Positions 1 through 7,289 are shown, counted from the first letter of the stretch. The stretch: DNA of 56,405 nucleotides from Oscillospiraceae bacterium (GCA_902792985.1 CADBBT010000011.1:1-56405); one strand, 5' to 3'. The notes: generated by a model from the sequence alone, not told the origin. Numbers and translations are program-made.

Positions 1-855
1 CGTGACTATCCGCATGAGGACGAGCCGAAGTTTCAGTCGCTTGTCATGCTGTATCTGAACACAGGCGATGAGAAGTATTTTCGCTGGATGCTGGCAGCCT
101 GGGAGAAAAAGCTGAACGACATTGCGATGGGCGCTGTGCAGAACTACTCGATGTTCGGTCACTTCATCGACTTCAAGATGACAGCCGTGACCGGCATGCT
201 CCATGCATTGGAGCAGTATGACCCGACCCGGGGCGTTCCGTTTGAAGCGTTCATGCGTCCCTATATGAAAAAAGAGATTCTCGCCTATGTCCGTACCATG
301 CGGCGGGGATTTACCGTACCGAGCGAGGGCAGAGATTACATCCTGCGCAAGGCCATGGCGATTTACAATCAGGAGGACTGCAAGAACGACGCTGCAAAGC
401 TAGAGAAGATTGCCGGCGCGATTGGCCGCAGCGTCAAAACCACGCGCGAGATTCTTGCTGCCGGTCTGCGCAACACGAAGATCGACGACATCAATCAAAC
501 GCTCAAGGACAACGACGGCAACAAAAGGGAAATTGACCTGACACGCGATCTGACTTACCGGCCGGAGAAGGTGTTCTTCTCATCCAATCGCTCCAAAGCG
601 CTCTGGGATGCCTACCGCTCTCTCACATGGAAGGAGCAGGAAATTCTTGGGGAGGCATTCGGTTTTTGCCCGGCGTGTCACGGTCTGCACGAGCTGGAAG
701 ACGGAACCGTACAGCGCCGCCGGCCGCTTGCGCTGTATGAGATCGCAGCCTACCATCAGATTGCCAGCGAAGCTACCGTGCGTCGGACGATCAACAAAGC
801 CCTGGAGAAGATGCGTAAACAGTTGATTGCCTCCGGCTGGTTCACGCCGGAATGA
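1..855 (+). CDS. Sigma-70 family RNA polymerase sigma factor, 5' partial
   Basis: The reading frame is open to the left edge, so the start lies outside the window; the first internal ATG is at 46. The segment around window codons 70-115 (YDPTRGVPFEAFMRPYMKKE, then an R-rich stretch) resembles sigma-70 region 2. The C-terminal 80 residues contain a region 4-like helix-turn-helix (LALYEIAAYHQIASEATVRR). A Cys pair (FCPACHG) sits between the two, which is unusual for housekeeping sigma factors. Sigma-like proteins of this type are common on clostridial conjugative elements and prophages, so I infer a mobile-element regulator. Target promoters cannot be deduced. The family call is fairly safe; the role is not. 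Confidence 0.72.
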   Translation, partial: RDYPHEDEPKFQSLVMLYLNTGDEKYFRWMLAAWEKKLNDIAMGAVQNYSMFGHFIDFKMTAVTGMLHALEQYDPTRGVPFEAFMRPYMKKEILAYVRTMRRGFTVPSEGRDYILRKAMAIYNQEDCKNDAAKLEKIAGAIGRSVKTTREILAAGLRNTKIDDINQTLKDNDGNKREIDLTRDLTYRPEKVFFSSNRSKALWDAYRSLTWKEQEILGEAFGFCPACHGLHELEDGTVQRRRPLALYEIAAYHQIASEATVRRTINKALEKMRKQLIASGWFTPE

Positions 856-956
856 ATGCGCAAAAACAAAAAAGCCGCCGACAGACCCATAAAGGCCAAT
901 CGGCGGCAATGTTCTTCTTCGGCGGGTAGAACAAACGAAGGTATGTTGGGAAAAAG

Positions 957-1010
957 GTGCCACAAGTGCCACAGGTGCCACGGAAACTCGGTTTGTGGCA
1001 GTTGTGGCAG
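957..1010. repeat. GTGCCAC-type repeats forming an imperfect inverted repeat
   Basis: Three direct copies of GTGCCAC(A/G) at 957-981 are followed, after about 10 nt, by two copies of the complement at 991-1010. The whole forms an imperfect hairpin with arms of about 19 nt. It lies downstream of the sigma-like gene. It could be a protein-binding iteron array, a terminator-like structure or an element-end repeat; no poly-T follows. Confidence 0.5.
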
Positions 1011-1063
1011 GGAAATGGACCCATACAGGTTGAGGAATTTTCAACTCATGTTGGGTACTGATT

Positions 1064-1201
1064 TCATTCTACAACGCCTAATTCTGCAAACACATCCTCT
1101 TGCGGAATCCAATCTTTTGGACTGGACGCAGACCGTTCACCTTTTCTTAACTCAGCCATCAACATATTGATTGCCTGCTCCCGGATAGAATAGTTTGACA
1201 T
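1064..1201 (-). CDS. Short antitoxin-like protein (45 aa)
   Basis: I chose the ATG at 1201 because GGAAAGGA sits 8 nt upstream; an earlier in-frame start at 1267 has no convincing ribosome site. The peptide (SIREQAINMLMAELRKGERS..DWIPQEDVFAELGV) resembles only the C-terminal toxin-binding half of RelB/DinJ-type antitoxins (ELxKG...EDV). It lacks the N-terminal ribbon-helix-helix DNA-binding part, which in this family is 40-50 residues long. No toxin gene is adjacent. It is either a truncated remnant or a stand-alone short protein. It lies about 100 nt downstream of the AAA ATPase gene on the same strand. Confidence 0.45.
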   Translation of the reverse strand: MSNYSIREQAINMLMAELRKGERSASSPKDWIPQEDVFAELGVVE

Positions 1202-1302
1202 TTTTGAATCCTTTCCGTTTTCAATACGTGTTTCTGTGCTTGGATAGATAGTTCGTTTTTGTTTCAATGCTTTTTCACGTTATGATTCATTCCGTCTGCG
1301 TT

Positions 1303-2529
1303 TCAAATCATCCAAACAGGAATCACATATGTCTTTCGGTCGATTGCCGTCAGTGTTTCGCGAAGGCAGAGAACGGCCCCGGTTCCGCGCGGTACAGAAC
1401 CTTTATCAAGAAGCTTGAAAGCGGATGCGAGTTCCGATCCGGGATTGGAGGACTTCTTGATCTCAAGCGGGTGCAGTTCGCCGTCGCTTTCGATCACAAG
1501 GTCGATTTCATGAGAATCCTTATCTCTGTAATAGTGGAAATTGCACTCCTTCGCATCGTTGTGGTAGGTCTTAACGATTTCTGCGACCGTATAGTTTTCA
1601 AGAATCGATCCGTTGATAGCGCCGTTCATCAGAATCTCCGGGCTTGAATACTTTGTCAGATATGCGACCAGACCGGTATCAAAGAAATACATTTTCGGGG
1701 TCTTCACCGTTCGCTTCAGGAGATTATTGGAATAAGGACGAAGATAGAAAACGACTTCCGATTTTTCCAGAACCGCCATCCATCGTTTTGCCGTATCATC
1801 GGAAACGCCAACGTCCTGTGCAATATCGTGGATATTTAACATCTGCCCTGCGCGACAGGCCGCTGCACGGATGAAATCGGAATACAGGAGCTTGTCAACA
1901 CCGGGAATCATATCCGAAACATCCCGGTCAATGTAGGTTTGAATATAGGAACTGTAAAAAACGTCGCGGTCTGTATATTTACCGCTCCTGTGTCCTGGCA
2001 GCGCACCATTCCAGATGCGGTGATACATATCGATTGCGGTAGCCGGTGACAGATGGTTCGTCCGCTCCTGAATGGCGGACAAACTAACTGTAAAAGGAAC
2101 TGTCGTTCCGTCTCCGTACAGCTCGCTCTGCGAAAGAGCAGACATATGCAGAATTGCAGTTCGACCGGCCAAGGATTCCTGCGCCAGTTCCATCAGACGA
2201 AAAGACTGAGAACCCGTCAGCCAATAGGAGCCCGGAGCGGCGCCGTTGTCGACTTTGATTTTAATATACGAAAAGAGTTCCGGTGCATACTGGACTTCAT
2301 CAATGAGGACGGGCGCCGGATGCAGTTCCAGGAACAGTTCAGGATCTGAAACGGCAAGTTTTCGTTCTTCCGTATTGTCAAGCGTAACTTTGGTACGATT
2401 ACTTCCTTCCATCAAGTATTCCAGCATCGTTGTCTTCCCGACCTGACGCGGCCCGGTCAAAAGCAGGCACGCATACTCCTTGCTGATTTCAAGAACCTTC
2501 TTTTCAATCGTTCGGTTAATATATGCCAT
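1303..2529 (-). CDS. AAA ATPase with C-terminal DUF4143
   Basis: This is a 408-residue P-loop ATPase of the AAA_14/DUF4143 type. The Walker A motif is GPRQVGKTT (about residues 26-34) and the Walker B-like motif is PVLIDEVQ (about 93-100), followed by a sensor-like TGSQS. The C-terminal third has the DUF4143 pattern, including GSILENYTVAEI and HYYRDKDSHEIDLVIE, which looks like the PD-(D/E)xK nuclease-like core often noted in the family. The start is supported by GGAGG 7 nt upstream, and a good promoter lies at 2569-2597. Family members are common, often horizontally moved, and of unclear function; a defence or nucleic-acid role is only inference. Confidence 0.85.
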   Translation of the reverse strand: MAYINRTIEKKVLEISKEYACLLLTGPRQVGKTTMLEYLMEGSNRTKVTLDNTEERKLAVSDPELFLELHPAPVLIDEVQYAPELFSYIKIKVDNGAAPGSYWLTGSQSFRLMELAQESLAGRTAILHMSALSQSELYGDGTTVPFTVSLSAIQERTNHLSPATAIDMYHRIWNGALPGHRSGKYTDRDVFYSSYIQTYIDRDVSDMIPGVDKLLYSDFIRAAACRAGQMLNIHDIAQDVGVSDDTAKRWMAVLEKSEVVFYLRPYSNNLLKRTVKTPKMYFFDTGLVAYLTKYSSPEILMNGAINGSILENYTVAEIVKTYHNDAKECNFHYYRDKDSHEIDLVIESDGELHPLEIKKSSNPGSELASAFKLLDKGSVPRGTGAVLCLRETLTAIDRKTYVIPVWMI

Positions 2530-2568
2530 AAAGCTACCTCCGTTTCGGCTATTATCGCATCCGATCGT

Positions 2569-2597
2569 ATTATAGCCGTTTTTTTATAAAAAATCAA
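2569..2597 (-). promoter_or_regulatory. Sigma-A type promoter of the AAA ATPase gene, with operator-like repeat
   Basis: Reading the minus strand, TTGATT (2597-2592) and TATAAT (2574-2569) are separated by 17 nt. A 9-bp inverted repeat, GGCTATAAT / ATAATAGCC with a 13-nt spacer, overlaps the -10 and could be an operator. The -35 overlaps the foot of the terminator hairpin at 2595-2632. Confidence 0.7.
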
Positions 2598-2632
2598 GCG
2601 TTTTCAAAAAACCAGTTTTTTGAAAACGCTTG
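2595..2632. terminator. Bidirectional terminator-like hairpin
   Basis: A perfect 17-bp stem (CAAGCGTTTTCAAAAAA and its complement) closes on the 4-nt loop CCAG. The A6/T6 next to the loop make it symmetrical. No gene immediately upstream on the plus strand explains it. It sits at the edge of the structured intergenic region. Confidence 0.6.
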
Positions 2633-2676
2633 TATAGTATATTCCGTTATTGTACTACATCAGGGTGCCAAAAAAC

Positions 2677-2702
2677 CGTTGCAGAAAGGCAGCGTTTTTT
2701 TT
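2677..2702 (+). terminator. Intrinsic terminator directly after a GGGTGCCA end
   Basis: The stem CGTTGC/GCAGCG (2677-2694) is followed by T8. It is preceded by GGGTGCCA (2663-2670), which looks like a tRNA 3' terminus including CCA, but no tRNA body is found upstream. It may be the terminator of a lost tRNA gene, or the left flanking hairpin of the structured repeat that follows. Confidence 0.55.
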
Positions 2703-2712
2703 GTTGCAGCTC

Positions 2713-2835
2713 CGGGAATCGAACAAGGAGGGAGCATCCGCAGGATGCGGAAGAAAACAGTCCGGCGGACTGTTTTCGCCGACGCGGCAACGAGCGCATC
2801 GAGGCGATAGGCGCGGCAGCGCCGGAAAATTCCCG
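2713..2835. repeat. Structured intergenic element A: outer stem enclosing three hairpins
   Basis: The outer arms CGGGAAT (2713-2719) and ATTCCCG (2829-2835) enclose three hairpins: GCATCC/GGATGC (2734-2748), AAAACAGTCC/GGACTGTTTT (2754-2776) and GGCGC/GCGCC (2810-2823). The middle hairpin is flanked by A4 and T4. A further hairpin lies on each side (2677-2694 and 2856-2897). This matches the topology of the elements at 39487-39629 and 44240-44440, though with looser spacing and different stem sequences. No protein is supported here. Confidence 0.55.
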
Positions 2836-2847
2836 CTCGGGGTGCCA
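2829..2847 (+). pseudogene. tRNA-Arg 3'-end fragment (scar)
   Basis: These 19 nt match the last 19 nt of the tRNA-Arg(CCT) gene at 6688-6706, including the encoded CCA, with one difference. Both are followed by a terminator starting with GCCGATAA. No D-arm or anticodon arm is present upstream. It is probably a decayed tRNA gene or an integration footprint. Confidence 0.5.
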
Positions 2848-2855
2848 AAACAACA

Positions 2856-2901
2856 AAATGCCGATAAACCAAAATTTTATAAGGGTTTTCGGCATTTTTG
2901 C
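2856..2901 (+). terminator. Intrinsic terminator after the tRNA 3' fragment
   Basis: A stem of 9 bp plus an extension (AAATGCCGA...TCGGCATTT) is followed by a T run. It resembles the terminator following the intact tRNA-Arg at 6715-6754. Confidence 0.6.
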
Positions 2902-2965
2902 TTTCTAAAAACATGAGCGATGTTTTTCTAAAATCGCATCATTTTTTGTTAGCCCAAAAAGATTG

Positions 2966-2994
2966 TTGACTGACCGTTGAATGTGTGCTATTAT
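2966..2994 (+). promoter_or_regulatory. Sigma-A type promoter for the DUF4832 gene
   Basis: TTGACT (2966-2971), a 17-nt spacer and TATTAT (2989-2994) lie about 57 nt before the chosen start at 3051. The promoter probably serves the two-gene unit 3051-5220. Confidence 0.7.
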
Positions 2995-3050
2995 CATTAA
3001 AAGAGCGGTTGACGCGTTGTGCGCGGCAGCCGGCCGGGGGAGGAAGCATC

Positions 3051-4394
3051 ATGGAAAGAATACCCGACAAAAAAACTATTTTTGAACGTTCGGACAAGCC
3101 CGTAAACAACCCGTTTATCGGCTTTACAAGTTATCAGATGTTCCGGGACGACCCGCTCTTTGACGATCTGATCGTCGACCCGGCAAAAAAAATGATCGAG
3201 ACCGAGGCGACGGAGTGCTATCCCGTCGGCGATGAGATCGGCCGGGGCGGGAATGATCAGGGCTTTTACCCTGCGACTGCCGTGGCGTACATCCGTCTGC
3301 CGTGGAAGGACGTTGAACCGAAGCGCGGGGAATACGACTTCACAGTCATAGAAAACATCCTTGCTAGGGCGAAAGAAAAGGAACAGACGGTCATGCTGCG
3401 CCTTATGCCGCACAGCACGCGGGCGAGGGACGACGTGCCGGCGTGGCTGAAAAAGCTTATGCCTTGCCCGGAGAGACCGGACGGCATGAGGGTGAAGGAC
3501 TCGCCGGCGGATCCGGCTTATCTCCGCCTCTTCGGCGAAGCCGTCGCTGAGCTCGCCCGGCGGTTCGACGGCGACCCGATCCTTGACGTGATGGACATCT
3601 CCATCACCGGAGCGTGGGGCGAGGGACACCGCGTCGGGGATTATCCGCGCGCCGCGCTCGAGGAACTCATGGACGTTTACACCTCCTCGTTCAAAAACAC
3701 TCGCCTTATCGGTCAGGTCGCGGCGCCGTGGCTCATCACCTATGCCTGCGGCAGCACGCCGTGCGGCTGGCGCGGCGACGGCGTCGGGGAGCCGCATCAT
3801 ATGACCGTCAAATATCCGAACGCCGTTGATACGCTCGGGGAGCTCTGGAAAAAGGCGCCGGTCTCGTTCGAGAGCTTCTGGTGGCTCGGCGAATGGGAAC
3901 GCAAGGGCTGGGATATTGACGAGATGATCGAAAAAACTCTGGCCTGGAACGCGAGCACCTTCAACGCCAAGTCCTTCCCGATACCGGAAAAATGGCGGGA
4001 CAAGGTGGAGCGCTGGGTCGGGAAAATGGGATATCATTTTGTTCCGCGTGCGTTTGAGTATCCGTCGAGGGCGCGGGCCGGGGAAACGCTCATGTTCTCC
4101 CTTGAAGCGGAAAACGTCGGGGTGGCGCCGATTTACAACGCCGTGCCGCTTCGCCTCCGGCTGAAAAGCGGCGGGCGTGAGTTCGTCTTTGACACAGGCG
4201 TCGACGTGCGTAAATGGCTGCCGGGACCGGTCAGCGAGACGTTTTGCGTAAAACTGCCGGAAGATGCGCTTCCTGGGGAGTATATCGTCGGTCTGTCGAT
4301 ATCGAATGAGGAAGGTCTGATCGTCCGTTGGGAGGCAAAAGGAGAGTTGGACGGGGCTTTCCTGAATATGGGCAGCCTCAGGATCACCGAATAA
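3051..4394 (+). CDS. DUF4832-type putative glycoside hydrolase, 447 aa
   Basis: I chose ATG 3051 because GGGGGAGG lies 7 nt upstream; an in-frame start at 2985 sits on the -10 element. Residues about 20-330 look like a TIM-barrel glycosidase of the DUF4874/DUF4832 type, with patterns such as AVAYIRLPWKDVEPKRGEYDF, DVMDISITGAWGEGH and WWLGEWE. The last 110 residues (RARAGETLMFSLEAENVGVAPIY...) look like the beta-sandwich DUF4832 domain. No signal peptide is seen, so it is probably cytoplasmic. Substrate is unknown. The glycerophosphodiesterase gene follows after 31 nt and may be co-transcribed. Confidence 0.72.
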   Translation: MERIPDKKTIFERSDKPVNNPFIGFTSYQMFRDDPLFDDLIVDPAKKMIETEATECYPVGDEIGRGGNDQGFYPATAVAYIRLPWKDVEPKRGEYDFTVIENILARAKEKEQTVMLRLMPHSTRARDDVPAWLKKLMPCPERPDGMRVKDSPADPAYLRLFGEAVAELARRFDGDPILDVMDISITGAWGEGHRVGDYPRAALEELMDVYTSSFKNTRLIGQVAAPWLITYACGSTPCGWRGDGVGEPHHMTVKYPNAVDTLGELWKKAPVSFESFWWLGEWERKGWDIDEMIEKTLAWNASTFNAKSFPIPEKWRDKVERWVGKMGYHFVPRAFEYPSRARAGETLMFSLEAENVGVAPIYNAVPLRLRLKSGGREFVFDTGVDVRKWLPGPVSETFCVKLPEDALPGEYIVGLSISNEEGLIVRWEAKGELDGAFLNMGSLRITE

Positions 4395-4425
4395 AGAGAA
4401 TAAAGGGAAAGTGGAGAAATAGAAC

Positions 4426-5220
4426 ATGAAAACAAAAAAGAGAGCTTTCAGAATCATCCTTACCGTCATCTGCATCTTTGCGGCTCTGCTGATCGCCGTC
4501 GGCGCGACAGTCATCCTTGTTCCGAAGTCGGAAGTACGCTATGTCGCGCACCGCGGATACAGCGACCGTTACGTCGACAACACAGCCGAGGCGTTCAAGG
4601 CTGCGGCTAAAATGAGCTTTTACGGTGTTGAAACGGACGTCAGGGAAACGGCGGACGGGATATTCGTCTGCAATCACGACGAATTTGTAAGGTTCGCCGA
4701 TGGGAGCGAAAAAACCGTCTCTTCCGCCACGTTCGAGGAGTTGACGGCCGTGCCCCTTTTAAACAAAAAGACGGACTCCGAGGTCAGAGTCTGCCTTTTT
4801 GAGGATTATCTGAAAATATGCAAAAACGGTGGAAAGACAGCCGTCATCGAACTGAAAGAGACGTTCAGCCGCGAAAACATCCGCCGTATACTTGACCTTG
4901 TGGACAAATACTATGACAGAAAAAACATTTCGATCATTTCATTTTACCTTGAGCCGCTGCTGTTCGTCAGGGAAGCCGACGAGTCGATAGATCTCCAGTA
5001 CCTGTCGGAAAAAAGAAATGACCCTGTTTTTGAACGCTGCCTTGAGGAAAAGATCAACATCGACGTCCGCCAGACGATCCTGACACGCCGCCTCGTCGAT
5101 TCTTTCCACAGAAAAGGCCTGACCGTGAACGTTTGGACCGTAAATAAAATGTTTGACCTCGCCGTGGTTCGCGTAAAACAGGTCGACTACGTGACAAGCA
5201 ATCTTTTTTGCGGTGAATGA
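4426..5220 (+). CDS. Glycerophosphodiester phosphodiesterase, membrane-anchored
   Basis: The 264-residue protein starts with Lys/Arg and one hydrophobic segment (residues about 9-31, IILTVICIFAALLIAVGATV), which suggests a signal anchor with the catalytic domain outside. The GDPD fold is shown by the N-terminal HRGYS motif (about 43-47) and by GVETDVRETADGIFVCNHDE (about 65-84), which holds the metal-binding Glu-x-Asp and the second catalytic His. The C-terminus has the expected NVWTVN. It would hydrolyse glycerophosphodiesters or related lipid or teichoic acid products to glycerol 3-phosphate and an alcohol. The convergent gene at 5288 follows closely. Confidence 0.88.
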   Translation: MKTKKRAFRIILTVICIFAALLIAVGATVILVPKSEVRYVAHRGYSDRYVDNTAEAFKAAAKMSFYGVETDVRETADGIFVCNHDEFVRFADGSEKTVSSATFEELTAVPLLNKKTDSEVRVCLFEDYLKICKNGGKTAVIELKETFSRENIRRILDLVDKYYDRKNISIISFYLEPLLFVREADESIDLQYLSEKRNDPVFERCLEEKINIDVRQTILTRRLVDSFHRKGLTVNVWTVNKMFDLAVVRVKQVDYVTSNLFCGE

Positions 5221-5287
5221 CCTGTTCGATGCCGGTAGAGCCGATGAATGCGCGGTCCCGGTCTTTTTTCGGTCGTTCGCTGTGCGT

Positions 5288-6193
5288 TCAGCGGACGATC
5301 TTTTCCCCGTCAAAGACGATTATCCCGCAGCCGCAGCCGGTTTTTCCGCCGGAGGCGAGCCGGTCAGCGAAGGCTCTGCGCAGCGACGTATCGCGCGGCA
5401 GCTGCCCAGGCGGAAGGTCGGCGTATCTTCCGAAAACGCGCCACGCGTCGTCAAAGCTGTCCTTTTCCACCCATGAGACGATCTCAAAGTCATCCAGAAA
5501 GCGCAGGATGTTCGATCCCTTCGGCAAGAACAGCCGGTGTTCCGGATAGAGCAACCAGGAATGGCATTTGAAAACGATCCTGCCGTCGTCGGACAGGTGA
5601 CGGTAATGAGGCCAGGCCTCTCTGTAGGACGCCAGACGCACGCTGTCGCTGAGCGGTACGCCGGAGGAGGGGATGTGGAAGTTGACGACCGGATCGCTTT
5701 CTTTTATCACCTTTCCGCACGAGGAGGTGAAGGAGAAGCCGCTTTTTGCCACTTCGTACTGAAATCTGCCGTAGGCGAAGCGCCGCATCTTCAGAAAGCC
5801 GTCGTACCAGTCGGCGACGAACGTGCCGGGTACGCCTTTGCATTCCATACACTCCAGCAGCTTGCAGCGCAGGTCGTCCATCGATGCAAAAAAGACGCTG
5901 TCCTCCACGCCCGCCTCCGCGTACCGGTTTTTCAGTATCTCGGTGCATTTCATCACAAAAATGAAGTCCGTCGTATAAGGGCTGACGCTGAGCGATGGCG
6001 ATGTTTTTTCGACCCTTTCCAGCGCCTTGCGCATCGGCAGGGCGCGCGGGCCCATATAGTCCTTCACCGCGCGGCCGAAAATCCCGCGAAGGGACCGGTC
6101 GGCGTCAATCTTTTCCGCCACGGCGGAAAACAGCTCCGCCGCCCCATTGGGAAAAACGCTGATAAGCTCTCTGAAATATGGTGTGTTGAGCAT
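5288..6193 (-). CDS. Acyltransferase domain-containing protein (GNAT-like, DUF5596 type)
   Basis: This 301-residue protein resembles clostridial two-part acyltransferase-like proteins. The N-terminal helical half ends near residue 150 (TFVADWYDGFLKMRRFAYGR). The C-terminal half carries FHIPSSGVPLSDSVRLASYREAW and then FKCHSWLLYPEH. The pattern FHIPxxxxLxxxxV is what I recall for that family; the substrate is not known. The start has GGAG 6 nt upstream. It is preceded on the same strand by an Old Yellow Enzyme remnant with its own promoter, which may now drive this gene. Confidence 0.65.
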   Translation of the reverse strand: MLNTPYFRELISVFPNGAAELFSAVAEKIDADRSLRGIFGRAVKDYMGPRALPMRKALERVEKTSPSLSVSPYTTDFIFVMKCTEILKNRYAEAGVEDSVFFASMDDLRCKLLECMECKGVPGTFVADWYDGFLKMRRFAYGRFQYEVAKSGFSFTSSCGKVIKESDPVVNFHIPSSGVPLSDSVRLASYREAWPHYRHLSDDGRIVFKCHSWLLYPEHRLFLPKGSNILRFLDDFEIVSWVEKDSFDDAWRVFGRYADLPPGQLPRDTSLRRAFADRLASGGKTGCGCGIIVFDGEKIVR

Positions 6194-6297
6194 TGTGTCA
6201 CTCCGTTCGTGTCCTGCCTGTTCGTCTGCATCGGCGGCATGACGAGTCTGTTTTGCGCCGTCAGTCTGCCGATCGATAACGGCTGTTCAAGTTTCAT
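6190..6297 (-). pseudogene. 5' remnant of an Old Yellow Enzyme / NADH:flavin oxidoreductase gene
   Basis: From an ATG at 6297 with a GGTGG ribosome site, the first 36 codons read MKLEQPLSIGRLTAQNRLVM and continue PPMQTNRQDTNGVTQ. This is the typical N-terminus of OYE-family flavoenzymes (LxIGxLTxxNRxVMPPM). The rest, about 300-600 residues in the family, is missing. The frame runs into the start of the acyltransferase gene, so this is a deletion scar. Confidence 0.7.
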
Positions 6298-6409
6298 ATC
6301 CACCCGCTGTATCAAGTTCCTTCCGCGCGATATCGTGATGCCTTTCACACCTTCGGCTGAAGGGAGTCCCGGACAGCTGGTTTATTACGTTCCAGGTGCT
6401 GCTCTTATT

Positions 6410-6438
6410 ATTATATTAAAAAACGATGGATTTTTCAA
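6410..6438 (-). promoter_or_regulatory. Sigma-A type promoter reading into the OYE remnant and acyltransferase
   Basis: On the minus strand, TTGAAA (6438-6433), 17 nt and TATAAT (6415-6410) give a near-consensus promoter. The leader to the remnant ATG is about 110 nt. Confidence 0.75.
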
Positions 6439-6631
6439 TCGTATAAAGAGAAAATGAACTTGCGCCGGCGGGCGGTGCATTCTGAATGATGCCGCTGCCT
6501 GCGGCAATAATGGCTTTTCCCAGGGCTCCGAGGGACAGCTAATATAGCGTTGGACCTCGGCTCCTAAGTGTCACATAAAACACGCAACTTTGGCTAAAAG
6601 TTGCATGTAATTCCCATATTTTTTGGCAAAC

Positions 6632-6706
6632 GCCTCCATAGTTTAATGGATAGAATAAACCCCTCCTAAGGGTTAGATGTGGGTTCGATTCCCGCTGGGG
6701 GTGCCA
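6632..6706 (+). tRNA. tRNA-Arg (anticodon CCT)
   Basis: This is a 75-nt cloverleaf with encoded CCA. The acceptor GCCTCCA pairs with TGGGGGT (G-T and T-G wobbles), the discriminator is G, and CCA follows. The anticodon stem AACCC/GGGTT has loop CTCCTAA, giving anticodon CCT, which reads AGG. The T-arm is GTGGG-TTCGATT-CCCGC. It is followed by a terminator and then by a mobile-looking module, a common integration context for tRNA genes. Confidence 0.95.
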
Positions 6707-6714
6707 TAGTGCGT

Positions 6715-6754
6715 AGCCGATAATCCCTTTGTTTTCAGGGATTGTCGGCTTTTT
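6715..6754 (+). terminator. Intrinsic terminator of tRNA-Arg
   Basis: A 14-bp stem (AGCCGATAATCCCT with AGGGATTGTCGGCT, one wobble) closes an 8-nt loop and is followed by T4. It lies 8 nt after the tRNA. Confidence 0.85.
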
Positions 6755-6790
6755 CTGTCTTGCAAAGCATGTGCTTATCAAAGCCATTTT

Positions 6791-6972
6791 TGTTAGCAAA
6801 TCACCATTTTGCTAACAACTTTTTTGGCATCAGTATGTAAAACCGAACCGCAATGGGAACAACAAGAGTTTTTGTGTCTGCTAACATTTGTTAGCAGATT
6901 TTTTGTTTTTTGCTAACAAAACAGCGCCATTTTCTAACAAACGGAAAAAACTTTCAACAATTCTTGCTAACA
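6791..6972. repeat. Cluster of six TGTTAGCA/TGCTAACA repeats
   Basis: Copies begin at 6791 (TGTTAGCA), 6810, 6879 (TGCTAACA), 6889 (TGTTAGCA), 6911 and 6965 (TGCTAACA). They form two inverted pairs: a hairpin at about 6790-6818 and a hairpin at 6877-6898 followed by a T-rich run on the plus strand. The repeats overlap the last codons of the XRE gene. They may be regulator binding sites, a terminator, or the end of an element. Confidence 0.6.
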
Positions 6973-7249
6973 GACATATGTGTTTGTTTGTAGTACGATC
7001 TTCATAGTCTTCAAGATTGATGGGTTCTCTCGTACAAGACAAATCCAGAGATCCTTCTTCATCTAACAGATAATCGATACTTACATCCAGTACCTTTGCA
7101 ATGAGCTTCAGATTTTCGATATCCGGTATACCCTTGTCCGATTCCCACTTGGTAACGGCTTGTCTGGACACCGTTAGTACGCTTGCCAACTGTTCCTGTG
7201 TCATACCTGCTTTTTTGTGTGCTTCTTTCATTTTTTCTCCGAATGTCAT
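6881..7249 (-). CDS. XRE/Cro-C1 family transcriptional regulator, C-terminally altered
   Basis: The 122-residue protein has an N-terminal HTH_3 domain (residues about 3-62; GMTQEQLASVLTVSRQAVTKWE is the helix-turn-helix), then a DYLLDEE linker and the conserved REPINLEDYE stretch known from clostridial regulators of this group. In relatives that stretch continues into a longer conserved tail; here it stops and the last residues (KNKKSANKC) are encoded inside the TGCTAACA repeat cluster. The gene has probably lost its native 3' end. The start is firm (GGAGG 7 nt upstream), and it has its own promoter at 7290-7318. Confidence 0.8.
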   Translation of the reverse strand: MTFGEKMKEAHKKAGMTQEQLASVLTVSRQAVTKWESDKGIPDIENLKLIAKVLDVSIDYLLDEEGSLDLSCTREPINLEDYEDRTTNKHICLLARIVESFFRLLENGAVLLAKNKKSANKC

Positions 7250-7289
7250 GGTAGTACCTCCTTCATCTTTTCGGTTGCCCGATAGCTAA

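Noticed and set aside
856-1170. Open frame of about 104 codons directly after the sigma-like gene, with Cys/His spacing like a zinc finger
   Set aside because: The CxxC pattern comes from the GTGCCAC repeats, there is no ribosome site, and it overlaps the antisense antitoxin-like gene.
2997-4514. 505-codon minus-strand open frame
   Set aside because: Lies antisense to the DUF4832 gene; a composition-driven shadow with low-complexity Arg-rich sequence and no start signals.
6539-6799. 86-codon minus-strand open frame over the tRNA
   Set aside because: It is the reverse of tRNA-Arg and its terminator; such frames are a well-known annotation artefact.
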